A stretch of 47,895 nt of DNA from JBBKWG01 sp037968835 (lineage in GTDB: Bacteria; Pseudomonadota; Alphaproteobacteria; Rhodobacterales; Rhodobacteraceae), in assembly GCA_037968835.1 (NCBI GenBank), contig JBBKWG010000181.1:1-47895 (forward strand). Direction: 5' to 3'. Shown one piece after another: positions 34,584-42,800 of this stretch (the first letter of the stretch is position 1; each line of letters begins with the position of its first letter). The position numbers and the translations under genes are program-made. The notes beneath the pieces are model-generated. The model searched no databases. It had not been told where the DNA came from and saw nothing but the letters and a program-made list of their open reading frames with translations.

Positions 34584-34984
34584 CGTTTTGCCGTCGTGAC
34601 GACGAGAACCACATCATCAAATCCCTCTGCCTTCAGGCGTGCGAGAACCGGCATGATATGGAGCATTTCGGTCCCGGCGTCGGCGTTAACACGAACTGCG
34701 ACACTTCCGGGAACTGAAGTTTGCGACATTGTGTCGGTGAAAGCACCGTCCAGTATCTCGCGCCCGTCCACGGCCAGTCGACCATCGGCACCGATCGCAA
34801 TAGTGGTGCCGGCACCTGGCATGTCACCGCCTATTGTTGCGAAGGACGGATGGACATCGAACGGTGAGGTGGCGTCCAGTCGACCTATCAAAAGAAAGAA
34901 GACTAGAAGGAAAAATACGACATCGATCAGGGCCACGATCGTTTCGGGCTGCAACTTCGCTTCGGGTCGCGCCAGTCGGGTCAT
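34580..34984 (-). CDS. ExbD/TolR-family protein (second copy)
   Basis: A 134-residue protein with one N-terminal membrane helix (TIVALIDVVFFLLVFFLLIG) and a periplasmic ExbD/TolR fold. The channel aspartate is conserved (Asp21). With ExbB it should form the proton-driven motor. It is coupled by ATGA overlaps to the first exbD upstream and to the TonB-like gene downstream. It differs clearly from the neighbouring ExbD, so the pair may form heteromers. Confidence 0.88.
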   Translation of the reverse strand: MTRLARPEAKLQPETIVALIDVVFFLLVFFLLIGRLDATSPFDVHPSFATIGGDMPGAGTTIAIGADGRLAVDGREILDGAFTDTMSQTSVPGSVAVRVNADAGTEMLHIMPVLARLKAEGFDDVVLVVTTAKR

Positions 34985-35403
34985 TCTGCTCGAGGCTCGA
35001 CAAGTTCGACACCCGGAAGGCCAGCCACAACGGCGCTTTCTATCACCGCAATGACGCTTTGAACGCTGGCGCGAGGCGAAGGGAGAAGGATTATTCGTGG
35101 CCGCGGTTCGATCCCTGCGAGGTCATGAAACGCGTTCGCCAACTCGTCGGGCATCAATTCCTTACCGCGCAGGCGTACCAGACCGCGTCTGTCAAGACTG
35201 ACGATGACAGAGGGCGCTGGATTGGGCGACGCGGCCAACGAATTGGCTGTCGCACCCGACAGCCGAATAATATTCAGATCCAGATAAGTCGAGGTCACCA
35301 TGAAGAACACCAATAGTATCAGCAGGACGTCGACAAGTGGCACGAGCGATATGAGCGGCCCCCGCCGTAGCGGGCGCGCGAGCTTGGTTTCAACTGTCTG
35401 CAT
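34981..35403 (-). CDS. ExbD/TolR-family protein (first copy)
   Basis: A 140-residue protein counted from the ATG at 35403. It has a short basic N-terminus, a membrane helix (LVPLVDVLLILLVFFMVTS) with the channel Asp25 conserved, and a periplasmic ExbD/TolR domain (PSVIVSLDRRGLVRLRGKEL). ATGs at 35418 and 35448 are also in frame; ribosome sites are weak for all, as expected for a start inside the upstream exbB-like gene. It overlaps that gene by 14 bases. Confidence 0.87.
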   Translation of the reverse strand: MQTVETKLARPLRRGPLISLVPLVDVLLILLVFFMVTSTYLDLNIIRLSGATANSLAASPNPAPSVIVSLDRRGLVRLRGKELMPDELANAFHDLAGIEPRPRIILLPSPRASVQSVIAVIESAVVAGLPGVELVEPRAE

Positions 35404-36022
35404 GCTGTGAGTCGGCATACAAGAGAACCGCGCCGATAGCATGTTCAATATCTGACGCCGCCGCGTCGGCCCGCTCGGAGAGAAGAGCAGCCCCCGTAGC
35501 AGCCGGGATTGCCACAGATAGCCCCGCTGCCGTCGTCAGAAGAGCCTGCCAAATGCCGCCTGCCAGAAGTCCCGCGTTAGCGGCACCCTCGGCCAGTTCA
35601 AGTTCCTGAAACGCCTGAATCATACCGAGAACTGTGCCCAGCAGCCCAAGAAGCGGAGAGATCATCGCGATCAATTCCAGAATGCGAATGTGGCGATAGA
35701 GATCTGCCACCTCGGCCTGACCTTCTAAGGTCAGCGCGCGTTCAATCAGTGCTTTCGGCTCGCCACTCTCGAAGCGGCGAAAGCCTTCTTCCACAATACG
35801 ATCCGCAGGTGTCCATCCGGATGCAAAAAATGCTCTCGCCGTCTTGGAACTGCCGGACGCCAGTGCCTGCAGGGCCTTAGTCCGCTCGCCCCGCTTCGCT
35901 CGAACGCGCCATAGCACCGAGGCTTTTGCGACGATGACCGTAATGCAGGCCAACGAGAGGACAAACAGGATGATCAGAATCGGCCCCCCAGCACCGCCAA
36001 GAGATAGCGAAAGACCCGGCAT
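35390..36022 (-). CDS. ExbB/TolQ/MotA-family proton-channel protein
   Basis: A 210-residue protein with three membrane segments: one near the N-terminus (ILIILFVLSLACITVIVAKA) and two in the conserved MotA/TolQ/ExbB core (ISPLLGLLGTVLGMIQAF and GGIWQALLTTAAGLSVAIPA). The Thr in the last segment (LLTTAAG) matches the proton-path residue of TolQ/ExbB. It heads an exbB-exbD-exbD-tonB-like set placed inside the T6SS island and follows the small periplasmic protein gene by two bases. Confidence 0.9.
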   Translation of the reverse strand: MPGLSLSLGGAGGPILIILFVLSLACITVIVAKASVLWRVRAKRGERTKALQALASGSSKTARAFFASGWTPADRIVEEGFRRFESGEPKALIERALTLEGQAEVADLYRHIRILELIAMISPLLGLLGTVLGMIQAFQELELAEGAANAGLLAGGIWQALLTTAAGLSVAIPAATGAALLSERADAAASDIEHAIGAVLLYADSQHADS

Positions 36023-36024
36023 GA

Positions 36025-36444
36025 CTATTGCACCAGTCGCGCGCTGGCCCGACTTTCGAGTGTCAAGATTGAAAAGCAGTCCATCGGATCGGCATTCTGC
36101 GCCTTGCAGGCCGGGATGTCGTGTAACAGGAGTTCTGAAATATCCGGGCAGGCCAAATCTGGAATCTCGAATAATTTCAGTGTGGTACGCGCCACTGGCA
36201 GGGGCGCTGCATCAATCGACAACAACCGCTCAATCACCCCGTTGATGTCAAGGACGGCAAGCGACATCTCGAATTCTTCGAAGGTCATGTTAGCATCATT
36301 ACGGAACAGAAAAAATGCGCGGCAGCTACCGTCGTTGGTGGCCTCTAACTTATTCAATTCGACCGTTAGTCCGCCTTCTCCTGCAGAAGCGGAGGTGGCC
36401 ACCAAGGCAATGACATTGGCCAGAACGATCCACAGATTCTTCAC
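36025..36444 (-). CDS. Small periplasmic protein of unknown function, T6SS-associated
   Basis: A 139-residue protein with a clear signal peptide (KNLWIVLANVIALVATSASA, cleavage near residue 21). The mature part is a beta-rich domain of about 118 residues with four or more Cys (GSCRAFFLFRND, DLACPDISELL, IPACKAQNADPMDCF), suggesting disulfides. The immunoglobulin-like strand pattern is only an impression. I do not recognise a named family. Position between the FGE-like genes and exbB, two bases before the latter, suggests it belongs to the same envelope complex. Confidence 0.7.
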   Translation of the reverse strand: MKNLWIVLANVIALVATSASAGEGGLTVELNKLEATNDGSCRAFFLFRNDANMTFEEFEMSLAVLDINGVIERLLSIDAAPLPVARTTLKLFEIPDLACPDISELLLHDIPACKAQNADPMDCFSILTLESRASARLVQ

Positions 36445-36504
36445 GGAAACCCCTCCTCCAATAAAAAGACACCCGAACGATCAACCCGTCACGTTTGGGG
36501 CCGT

Positions 36505-37284
36505 TCATGCCGGGTCGCGCATAACACGAAAACCAATGCCCGAATTGCGTAACAGGATTCGGTCGGCCCATTGACCTTCTCGCTTAAAATGCTCCGGAAA
36601 AGGTGTCGCCCAAGCGGCTCCACGAAAAATTGCGTTGCTACAATCACCCTTCAGACAGGAGTTGGTCCATTCCCAAACGTTACCGACCACGTCGTGCAGC
36701 CCCAAGGGGTTTGGCGCGAATGCAGTCACCGGCGACGTCTGAGGAAAACCATCGGAACAATCAAGAATTGGTCGCGGGTCATCGGGATACACTTGGCGGT
36801 AGGAAGCGTCGGCAGCATTGGCACGCTCACAGATCTGGTCAAAATCTCCGCCCCACCAGAAATCGTCAATTCCATCCGGCACGGCGGCCGCTGATGCCTC
36901 TTCAAAAGTGGGCAAACGGTAACTCTGAGTAGTCTTTTCGCTTAGCCAGTCGGCATAAGCCGTGACCTCCAGCCAATTGACGCAAACCACCGGGTGATCG
37001 CCACCTTGCGCGAAGCCGGGGCTGATCCAGCCGGTGTCGGGCGTGCGTTTCCAGTTCTGGTCTGTGCGGATGAAGCACTCCGTCTGCCCCTCGACGCCGG
37101 TTTCATTGGCAAAGGTCGCGAATTCATCGACCGTCACGGGATAGACACCCATCGCAGACCCGTCCGACATTTCGATCATTGCGGGGCAGTCGGGGCAATC
37201 CCGGAACGCACCATCCGGAAGCGGTGTTTCAGAAGAAACAGGAGTTGCGACGAACAACGCCAGCGTCATTGAAAGTTTCTGCAT
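36505..37284 (-). CDS. FGE/SUMF1-fold protein, TagR-like, catalytic cysteines absent
   Basis: A 259-residue exported protein (signal peptide MQKLSMTLALFVATPVSS). The formylglycine-generating-enzyme fold is marked by PVTVDEFATFA, GGDHPVVCVNWLEVTAYADWL, YRLPTFEEA, LGLHDVVGNVWEW and RGAAW...GIGFRVM. The paired active-site cysteines expected just after RGAAW are missing, so it is probably a binding protein. In Pseudomonas TagR, a T6SS protein acting on PpkA, has this fold; the same role is inferred. A GTG at 37296 overlapping the previous stop is an alternative start. Confidence 0.8.
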   Translation of the reverse strand: MQKLSMTLALFVATPVSSETPLPDGAFRDCPDCPAMIEMSDGSAMGVYPVTVDEFATFANETGVEGQTECFIRTDQNWKRTPDTGWISPGFAQGGDHPVVCVNWLEVTAYADWLSEKTTQSYRLPTFEEASAAAVPDGIDDFWWGGDFDQICERANAADASYRQVYPDDPRPILDCSDGFPQTSPVTAFAPNPLGLHDVVGNVWEWTNSCLKGDCSNAIFRGAAWATPFPEHFKREGQWADRILLRNSGIGFRVMRDPA

Positions 37285-37292
37285 CGCTGGTC

Positions 37293-37991
37293 TCACTCAC
37301 CCTCGCGCACAACGCGCATGCCATATGTGTTGAATGGGATATTCTCTCGGTTCGAGACGGCCTTGGTCATGCGCAAGTCCGATGGTGGGCTCGACCACCC
37401 GCCAGATAGCAGCAATCGTTCTTCGCATGCCGCCGACGTGCAATCGCTGGTCCAGATCCAGACGTTGCCAACAGCGTCCAAGAGGTTGAACTCGTTTGGC
37501 GGGAACGCATCCACTGGGGATGTTCCAACCGCATCAAACGGCGATCCGCAAGCGATGCAATTCGCCCGGTTCTTGCCGATTTGTTCGCCCCACCAGTAGT
37601 TGGTCGAAGAAAAGCCCATGACTGCAGTTCGCAATTCTTCCGCGGTCGGCAACCGATAGTCCTGACCGGTCTTTTTGCTGATCCATTTCACATACAGTTC
37701 CGCTGCCTCAAACGTCACGCAGACTACCGGATGGTCGCCTTGCTGCTCGAAAGGTGGCGCGTGCCAGACGCAACCCCACCCTTCGTGCTGATAGCCGGTA
37801 TCTTTGGCAAAGGCAGTGAATTGGTCGCGGGTAACAGGTGCGCGGCTCATTAAAAGACCGTCGGGTAGGATCACCAGTTCGGGGCAAACATCACAATCGG
37901 TGACGCTGCGAAGTTCTGGTTTGGGTAATAGAAGCCCCTGAGCAGATGCCGCGCTCGCCAGCAACAGCAGAGTGACAAGCAAGCGGATCAT
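37293..37991 (-). CDS. Second FGE/SUMF1-fold protein, TagR-like, catalytic cysteines absent
   Basis: A 232-residue exported protein (signal peptide of about 17 residues, LLVTLLLLASAASAQ). The FGE fold appears as PVTRDQFTAFA, QGDHPVVCVTFEAAELYVKW, YRLPTAEEL, FNLLDAVGNVWIWTSDC and LLSGGW...YGMRVVRE. The catalytic Cys pair following the GGW motif is absent. It is a diverged partner of the adjacent FGE-like gene, with low identity outside motifs. Its ATG overlaps the caspase-like gene stop (ATGA). Confidence 0.8.
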   Translation of the reverse strand: MIRLLVTLLLLASAASAQGLLLPKPELRSVTDCDVCPELVILPDGLLMSRAPVTRDQFTAFAKDTGYQHEGWGCVWHAPPFEQQGDHPVVCVTFEAAELYVKWISKKTGQDYRLPTAEELRTAVMGFSSTNYWWGEQIGKNRANCIACGSPFDAVGTSPVDAFPPNEFNLLDAVGNVWIWTSDCTSAACEERLLLSGGWSSPPSDLRMTKAVSNRENIPFNTYGMRVVREGE

Positions 37992-39763
37992 TCCGAAATG
38001 CTCCTCAGAAGCGGTTCCGCCCCGTCGACGCCAAGCGACACTGCGACGGTCAGTAGGCTTCGCGCCTGATCCAGATCGCGCGCACCGCCTCTTCCGTCTC
38101 GATAGAGGATGCCAAGATTGGCCATCGCGAAGCCGTTGCCCTTGTCGGCAGCGCGGTCAAGCCAAAGCCGCGCAACTTCTTCATCCTGTCTTAGCCCGTT
38201 GCCCGACGCTGTCATGATGCCGGCCGCTGTCAGCGCGTGACTATCGCCCAACGACGCAGCTGCAAGAATCAGATCGACTGTCTGCTGCGGCGTGAGTCGA
38301 CCAGTTTGAGTGGCTTCGATGGTCGCTTGGTAGTTCCGGATCGCCATCTTGGTCTCCCGGTCCAGAACGCCGGAAATATCGCCGACTTGATGACCAAGCG
38401 CGTTAAGACCGTATTGTACGAATTGCACTGGAACCTGACTGACGCGACGTTTCACTTCGCGTTCAAGTTCTTCGGCGGTGGAGTCGGCGACTGTTTCCCC
38501 CGTCAAACTAGTGGTGATTTCATTGGCACGCAGCGCGGCATCAAGTCTCTGGGCGGCTAAGTCGGCAAATTCACCGCTAGGATAAATCTCTAGGAAGGTG
38601 CGAAAATCCTCGGGAGCGCGCGAAATCTTGATCGAACGCCAGTGGATCTCCTCTAGGCTAAGCTTGCTACGCTGGATCTCGTCTTGCAGTTCGCCTAGCT
38701 CTTTGCGCGCGATATCTGCAAAAATTCCCCGCGGATAGGTATCGAGAAACCCACCCCAAGCTGATTCCGAATTGCTGGCGCGAGCAAGCACGAACGCTGC
38801 GCGCTCGTCACTGTCGCGTTCGTCGAGCTTCCCCAACGCATCTATTTTCAGTTCAGCCAACGACGCGAATACACCATCGGGGAAGTCGCGCAAAAAGCCG
38901 GCAAAATCCTCGCGACGCCTGGATTCCGCGATCACACTCCAGGCTTCGGCCTCGGTCCGCGCGGTGGCATCTAGTCGTTCCAGCGCACTGTCTTGGCGAA
39001 AAAAGAACCGCCCGATTAACGAATTGTTTTCCCATGGCAGTTGACGCTGCTCGGTCTCTTCAAATACGTCCTGACGCACGTCCGCCATCATCAAACGAAT
39101 GTCGATGTTGGGGGTATCGATGTGGCGAACCAGTGCCGCGGTGAACGGGCTGTTCTGACCGCTTCCGTCATAGGCGACATTGCCGGGCGCAGTGGCGAAA
39201 GCAATATAAGACCCGCCCAAAGCGCGCACTCGCGCAAGACCGCGCCCAAACCGATCGTCGCTTTCTCCGGGTGCAAGATCGCGGGTCAGAGGGTTGTCGC
39301 GACAAGCATCAAGGAACACCAGACTGGTGTCGGTAAACTGGTTCATCAATCCGATGATCCGGTCGACCGTGATTGTTTGATCGGTCACGTCGCTTTCGCG
39401 GCTTAGATTGGCATCGACCGGAACCATGTGATTGGCGTCGTCAATCTGAATTCCGTGGCCAGCATAGAAAAGTAGCGAGGTATCGGCTTGTTCCATTTTC
39501 CGAGCGAATTCCAACATCGCGGACTGGAACCCGTCGAGGTCGAGGTTCACCCCCAAGATCACATCAAAACCAAGACCGGTCAGCTTGTCGGCAACCGCCT
39601 TTGCATCGTTCGCGGGATTGCGCAATTCGGGTAAAGACGCATAATCAGAATTGCCAACAACTAGCGCAACCCGACCTTCTTCCGCCAGCGCTGGCAGGGC
39701 AATAAGCAGCCAGAATACGGCCGCAAGAAACGAAAAACAGACTTTCCAAAATTGTCCCAACAC
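37988..39763 (-). CDS. Exported caspase-like (C14) peptidase with TPR-like, peptidoglycan-binding-like and Sel1 repeats
   Basis: A 591-residue protein. The signal peptide covers about residues 1-27 (LLIALPALA). The caspase p20-type domain (about 29-250) has the catalytic pair His103 (YAGHG) and Cys154 (LDACRDNP). Three degenerate ~40-residue helical repeats follow (DFAGFLRDFPDGVFA, GFLDTYPRGIFA, FRTFLEIYPSGEFA), then a peptidoglycan-binding-1-like helix bundle (LNALGHQVGDISGVLD) and C-terminal Sel1-type repeats (GFAMANLGILYRDGRGG). The start is GTG. It is predicted periplasmic and catalytically competent, and heads the FGE-FGE-Exb operon. Confidence 0.85.
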   Translation of the reverse strand: MLGQFWKVCFSFLAAVFWLLIALPALAEEGRVALVVGNSDYASLPELRNPANDAKAVADKLTGLGFDVILGVNLDLDGFQSAMLEFARKMEQADTSLLFYAGHGIQIDDANHMVPVDANLSRESDVTDQTITVDRIIGLMNQFTDTSLVFLDACRDNPLTRDLAPGESDDRFGRGLARVRALGGSYIAFATAPGNVAYDGSGQNSPFTAALVRHIDTPNIDIRLMMADVRQDVFEETEQRQLPWENNSLIGRFFFRQDSALERLDATARTEAEAWSVIAESRRREDFAGFLRDFPDGVFASLAELKIDALGKLDERDSDERAAFVLARASNSESAWGGFLDTYPRGIFADIARKELGELQDEIQRSKLSLEEIHWRSIKISRAPEDFRTFLEIYPSGEFADLAAQRLDAALRANEITTSLTGETVADSTAEELEREVKRRVSQVPVQFVQYGLNALGHQVGDISGVLDRETKMAIRNYQATIEATQTGRLTPQQTVDLILAAASLGDSHALTAAGIMTASGNGLRQDEEVARLWLDRAADKGNGFAMANLGILYRDGRGGARDLDQARSLLTVAVSLGVDGAEPLLRSISE

Positions 39764-39811
39764 GGCAAAGCCTTTGTGGACCCGACGACAAGCCTAGAAT
39801 TTCGCTGGGCT

Positions 39812-39839
39812 GTCGGCAAGGTTTTTGAACGTTGCCGAC
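39812..39839 (-). terminator. Hairpin between the glycosyltransferase and caspase genes
   Basis: An exact 8-bp inverted repeat, GTCGGCAA and TTGCCGAC, is separated by 12 bases. It lies about ten bases beyond the stop of the large glycosyltransferase gene and upstream of the caspase-like gene. No U-run follows on the minus strand, so intrinsic termination would be weak. It may instead be an operator or mRNA-stabilising stem. Confidence 0.35.
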
Positions 39840-39849
39840 CCGCCAAATT

Positions 39850-42800
39850 TCATGAAGAAAGGTGGCTCTGAAATCCGGCAGCGCCTAAGTTTTTCTCGAG
39901 ACGCAATTCAATTTCTCGATATATTTCAAATTCTAACGCCATGTTCTTCACAAAAATTTCGACGTCCTTCGCAGCAGGTCTTTGGCGAAGTTTTGTGACA
40001 TTGCGAGTCAACATGTGTGGGACTGGTTTGCCGAGCAACTTCGCCAAACACATGACGCTGTCTGCAAATCGCTCTTGGGTGCCGATAAACCAGTATCTAT
40101 CGATCGTATGGCGCCAAGTGGCCTCGGTGCACTCGAAATGGCGCAAAAACATACCGGGATAACTGCTAAGATACTGTGAAAGCGGAACAGGCTTGAAACT
40201 TGGATCGAGGGTCGGTCGGCTTTCGCTCTCGAAGAAGTACCACGACAGGGCCAACTCCAGCGGATCCCGTACGAAAGAGATACGACGCCATTCGTGGCTG
40301 GTGGTCAGGTCCGGATACCGTTTGGTTAAAGGCATACCATCCGTCGCAAAGTGCCCGGCGAGCATCTGTCCGGGGGCGAACTTGGTCAGGTCCAGCGTCG
40401 CAGGCGTGTCGTGCCCCCACCAAGGGCGGTAATCGGTAGTTATGTCGAACCACTCTGTCATCATATCGCGCAAGCTAGAGCCTGCGGTCTTCGGCATGTG
40501 ATGAAAAAGATACCGGTACGCCTTCTTCGCGGTTCCCGAATTCTTAAAACGGGCAACGAGACATTTTTCCAGGCGCCTCGCGGCCGCACTGTCAGTTGCG
40601 GCGGGAATCAACTTGCTGCGCATCAATTCAAGCGCACGTGGCTCGGAAGTGAGTTGGGCGATCTTTTCGACGAAGCCTTTAGCATCTGTGGCGATCAAGT
40701 CGCCAAGACCGCGTGCCCGCAGGCATACCGCGGTCGTACCCACCTTTGCGTTGGGCAAGGTCATTGCAAGCGCGGGCACGCCGTTGGACAACATTAGTTC
40801 CAGCATTTGATCGCCGCCCGCTGAACCGTGGCAAAGGTAGATGTTGGCGACGGAAGCGGCAGCATTGACGTAGCGACCGTCAGCGACATTTACGCGGCGA
40901 ATACGGGCAGAATCGATACCGCTTTGCGCGGCGATTTCATCAATGCCGTTGCAAGCGATCGCATTGTTCGACTCCAGAACCAAGAGGCTTAGTGTGTCCT
41001 GCACCTTCAGTGCTCCGATCCAACCACCCAGAACGGATTTTTGCAGGGCGATTGGAGGCGCGGCGACAAGCACGATCCGATCGGCATCAATTCCCAAGCG
41101 CGCGCGGGTAAGACAGGCTGGGGTCCCACACTGTGCGGTGTGAGCAATTCGATCCGTGAACCAGTCGAACTCGGATGGTTCCAGAGAGTCTGACCCGGCC
41201 CCGTTGCTTGTATGAGCAGCAACATCCATGCTGGCAAACCCACTTTCGCATTCGGCGCGAAGTCCGACTTGTTGCGCGGCCAGTCGGTGTGCGGCAATTA
41301 GGGTATACGGATCAGTCCGGTCTGGCGGGTCGCAGATGAACAACGTGTCGAAATGCAGAGCGCGGATACGCTCAACGGCAAGGCCAAGTGCGGTTCCGCC
41401 GACGGGTAATTGTGTGACCGCTTCTGGTAGTGACTCTGGTACGCCGGTCTCGCAAAAAATCACAGTAATCAATGCAGCGCGCTTCAGGGCTTCTATTGCC
41501 TGAAAGACGCTTGAGCCAGGGACCAGTTGATCTGGCGATCTGACCAGAAAGCCGATCTTGGGCAGTTCATCGGTCGGCCGAGTGGACCTTTCGGACCACA
41601 CGATATCGTGGCCCTTTCGCAAAAGCCGAGCTTCTATTGCTGACGCAAAGGCTCGATGAAGGGACAGACTGGTTGATTCAATCGCATCGCAGATCCGGAC
41701 GGCGGAGACAAATTCGTCAGCCGCGAAATAGGGCGCGTCGAACCGGCAGCCGTGCGTTAGAATTTCGCGAGATTCCTTAAGCAGTCGCGTCTGAAACTCG
41801 GCGTGTGCGATGAACTCTTCGTCGTCCACTACGCCTTTCAGAGGTGTCGCCAACCACTTACCGACTTGCGATGCGTAGTGCGTATCGCAGACGGGCAGAT
41901 TTCGAAATGACATCGACGGTGCCGTTCGCCAGACCGGGCCCAAGAGCATAGCCTGCCCAACCCAGCGTAACCAGTTTTCGTCTTTGGGATCCAAAATCTC
42001 GGCGCGAACCGGGCGGCGAGCGTTGCCGAGCGTCGCAAGGCAGGCCAGTGTTTGCGGTGTCAGAAAATCCGGCAGCGCTCGTTCAGTCAGATCAGCAATT
42101 TCCTGAGCGAGTTCGTTTGAAAGATCCGCGGATTGCTCCGGCGACAATAGCGAAACCTTTTCGATATCAAGCCGAGACAGGCGTAGTGCTGTCCGATTTG
42201 CAAGGCTTGGTATATTTATGCTTGCCGTCATAGCAGAATTGTTAGTGGCAGTCTTGATACCGAACCCGTGCAGCGTTAAACCACCGTGGGGGTTTTGCCG
42301 CCCTGCGACGTCTTGCGACATCGCATGAACACCAATTTCAAGTCTGGCGTGCGCCTGCAAAATAGAGTTCTCCAGCGGCACGTCGATCTTGTCGCGACCC
42401 ATCAGTCGAACGGCGGCTGACTTCGCTCCCTCAACAGAAATCACGACGACCAGTTGCTCCTCATCGACCACAGCGTCGGGTGACAAATCTAGCAGCAATG
42501 TCCGGGAACATCGTGTTATCGCTGGCTCCGCGGCGATCAAGAGCGAGGCCGAGGAACCGAAAAGGGTGGCCTCGCCGTCGTCGGACACATCCCACCCGTC
42601 ACCCAGATACGCTTTGTTCGCGCCGGTCAGACCGGGTCCGACCCAACCGTCATCGGGCAACACCCGCGTGCCATCAAGTGCCGTCATTGGACCCGGCACC
42701 CAACCGATTTCGGCTATTATCAGGTTTCCGACGTCCAACATTTGTTCGGGCCGGAAGGTACGATCGATCTGTAAAATATCCGCGTCCCGTACGTGTTCGT

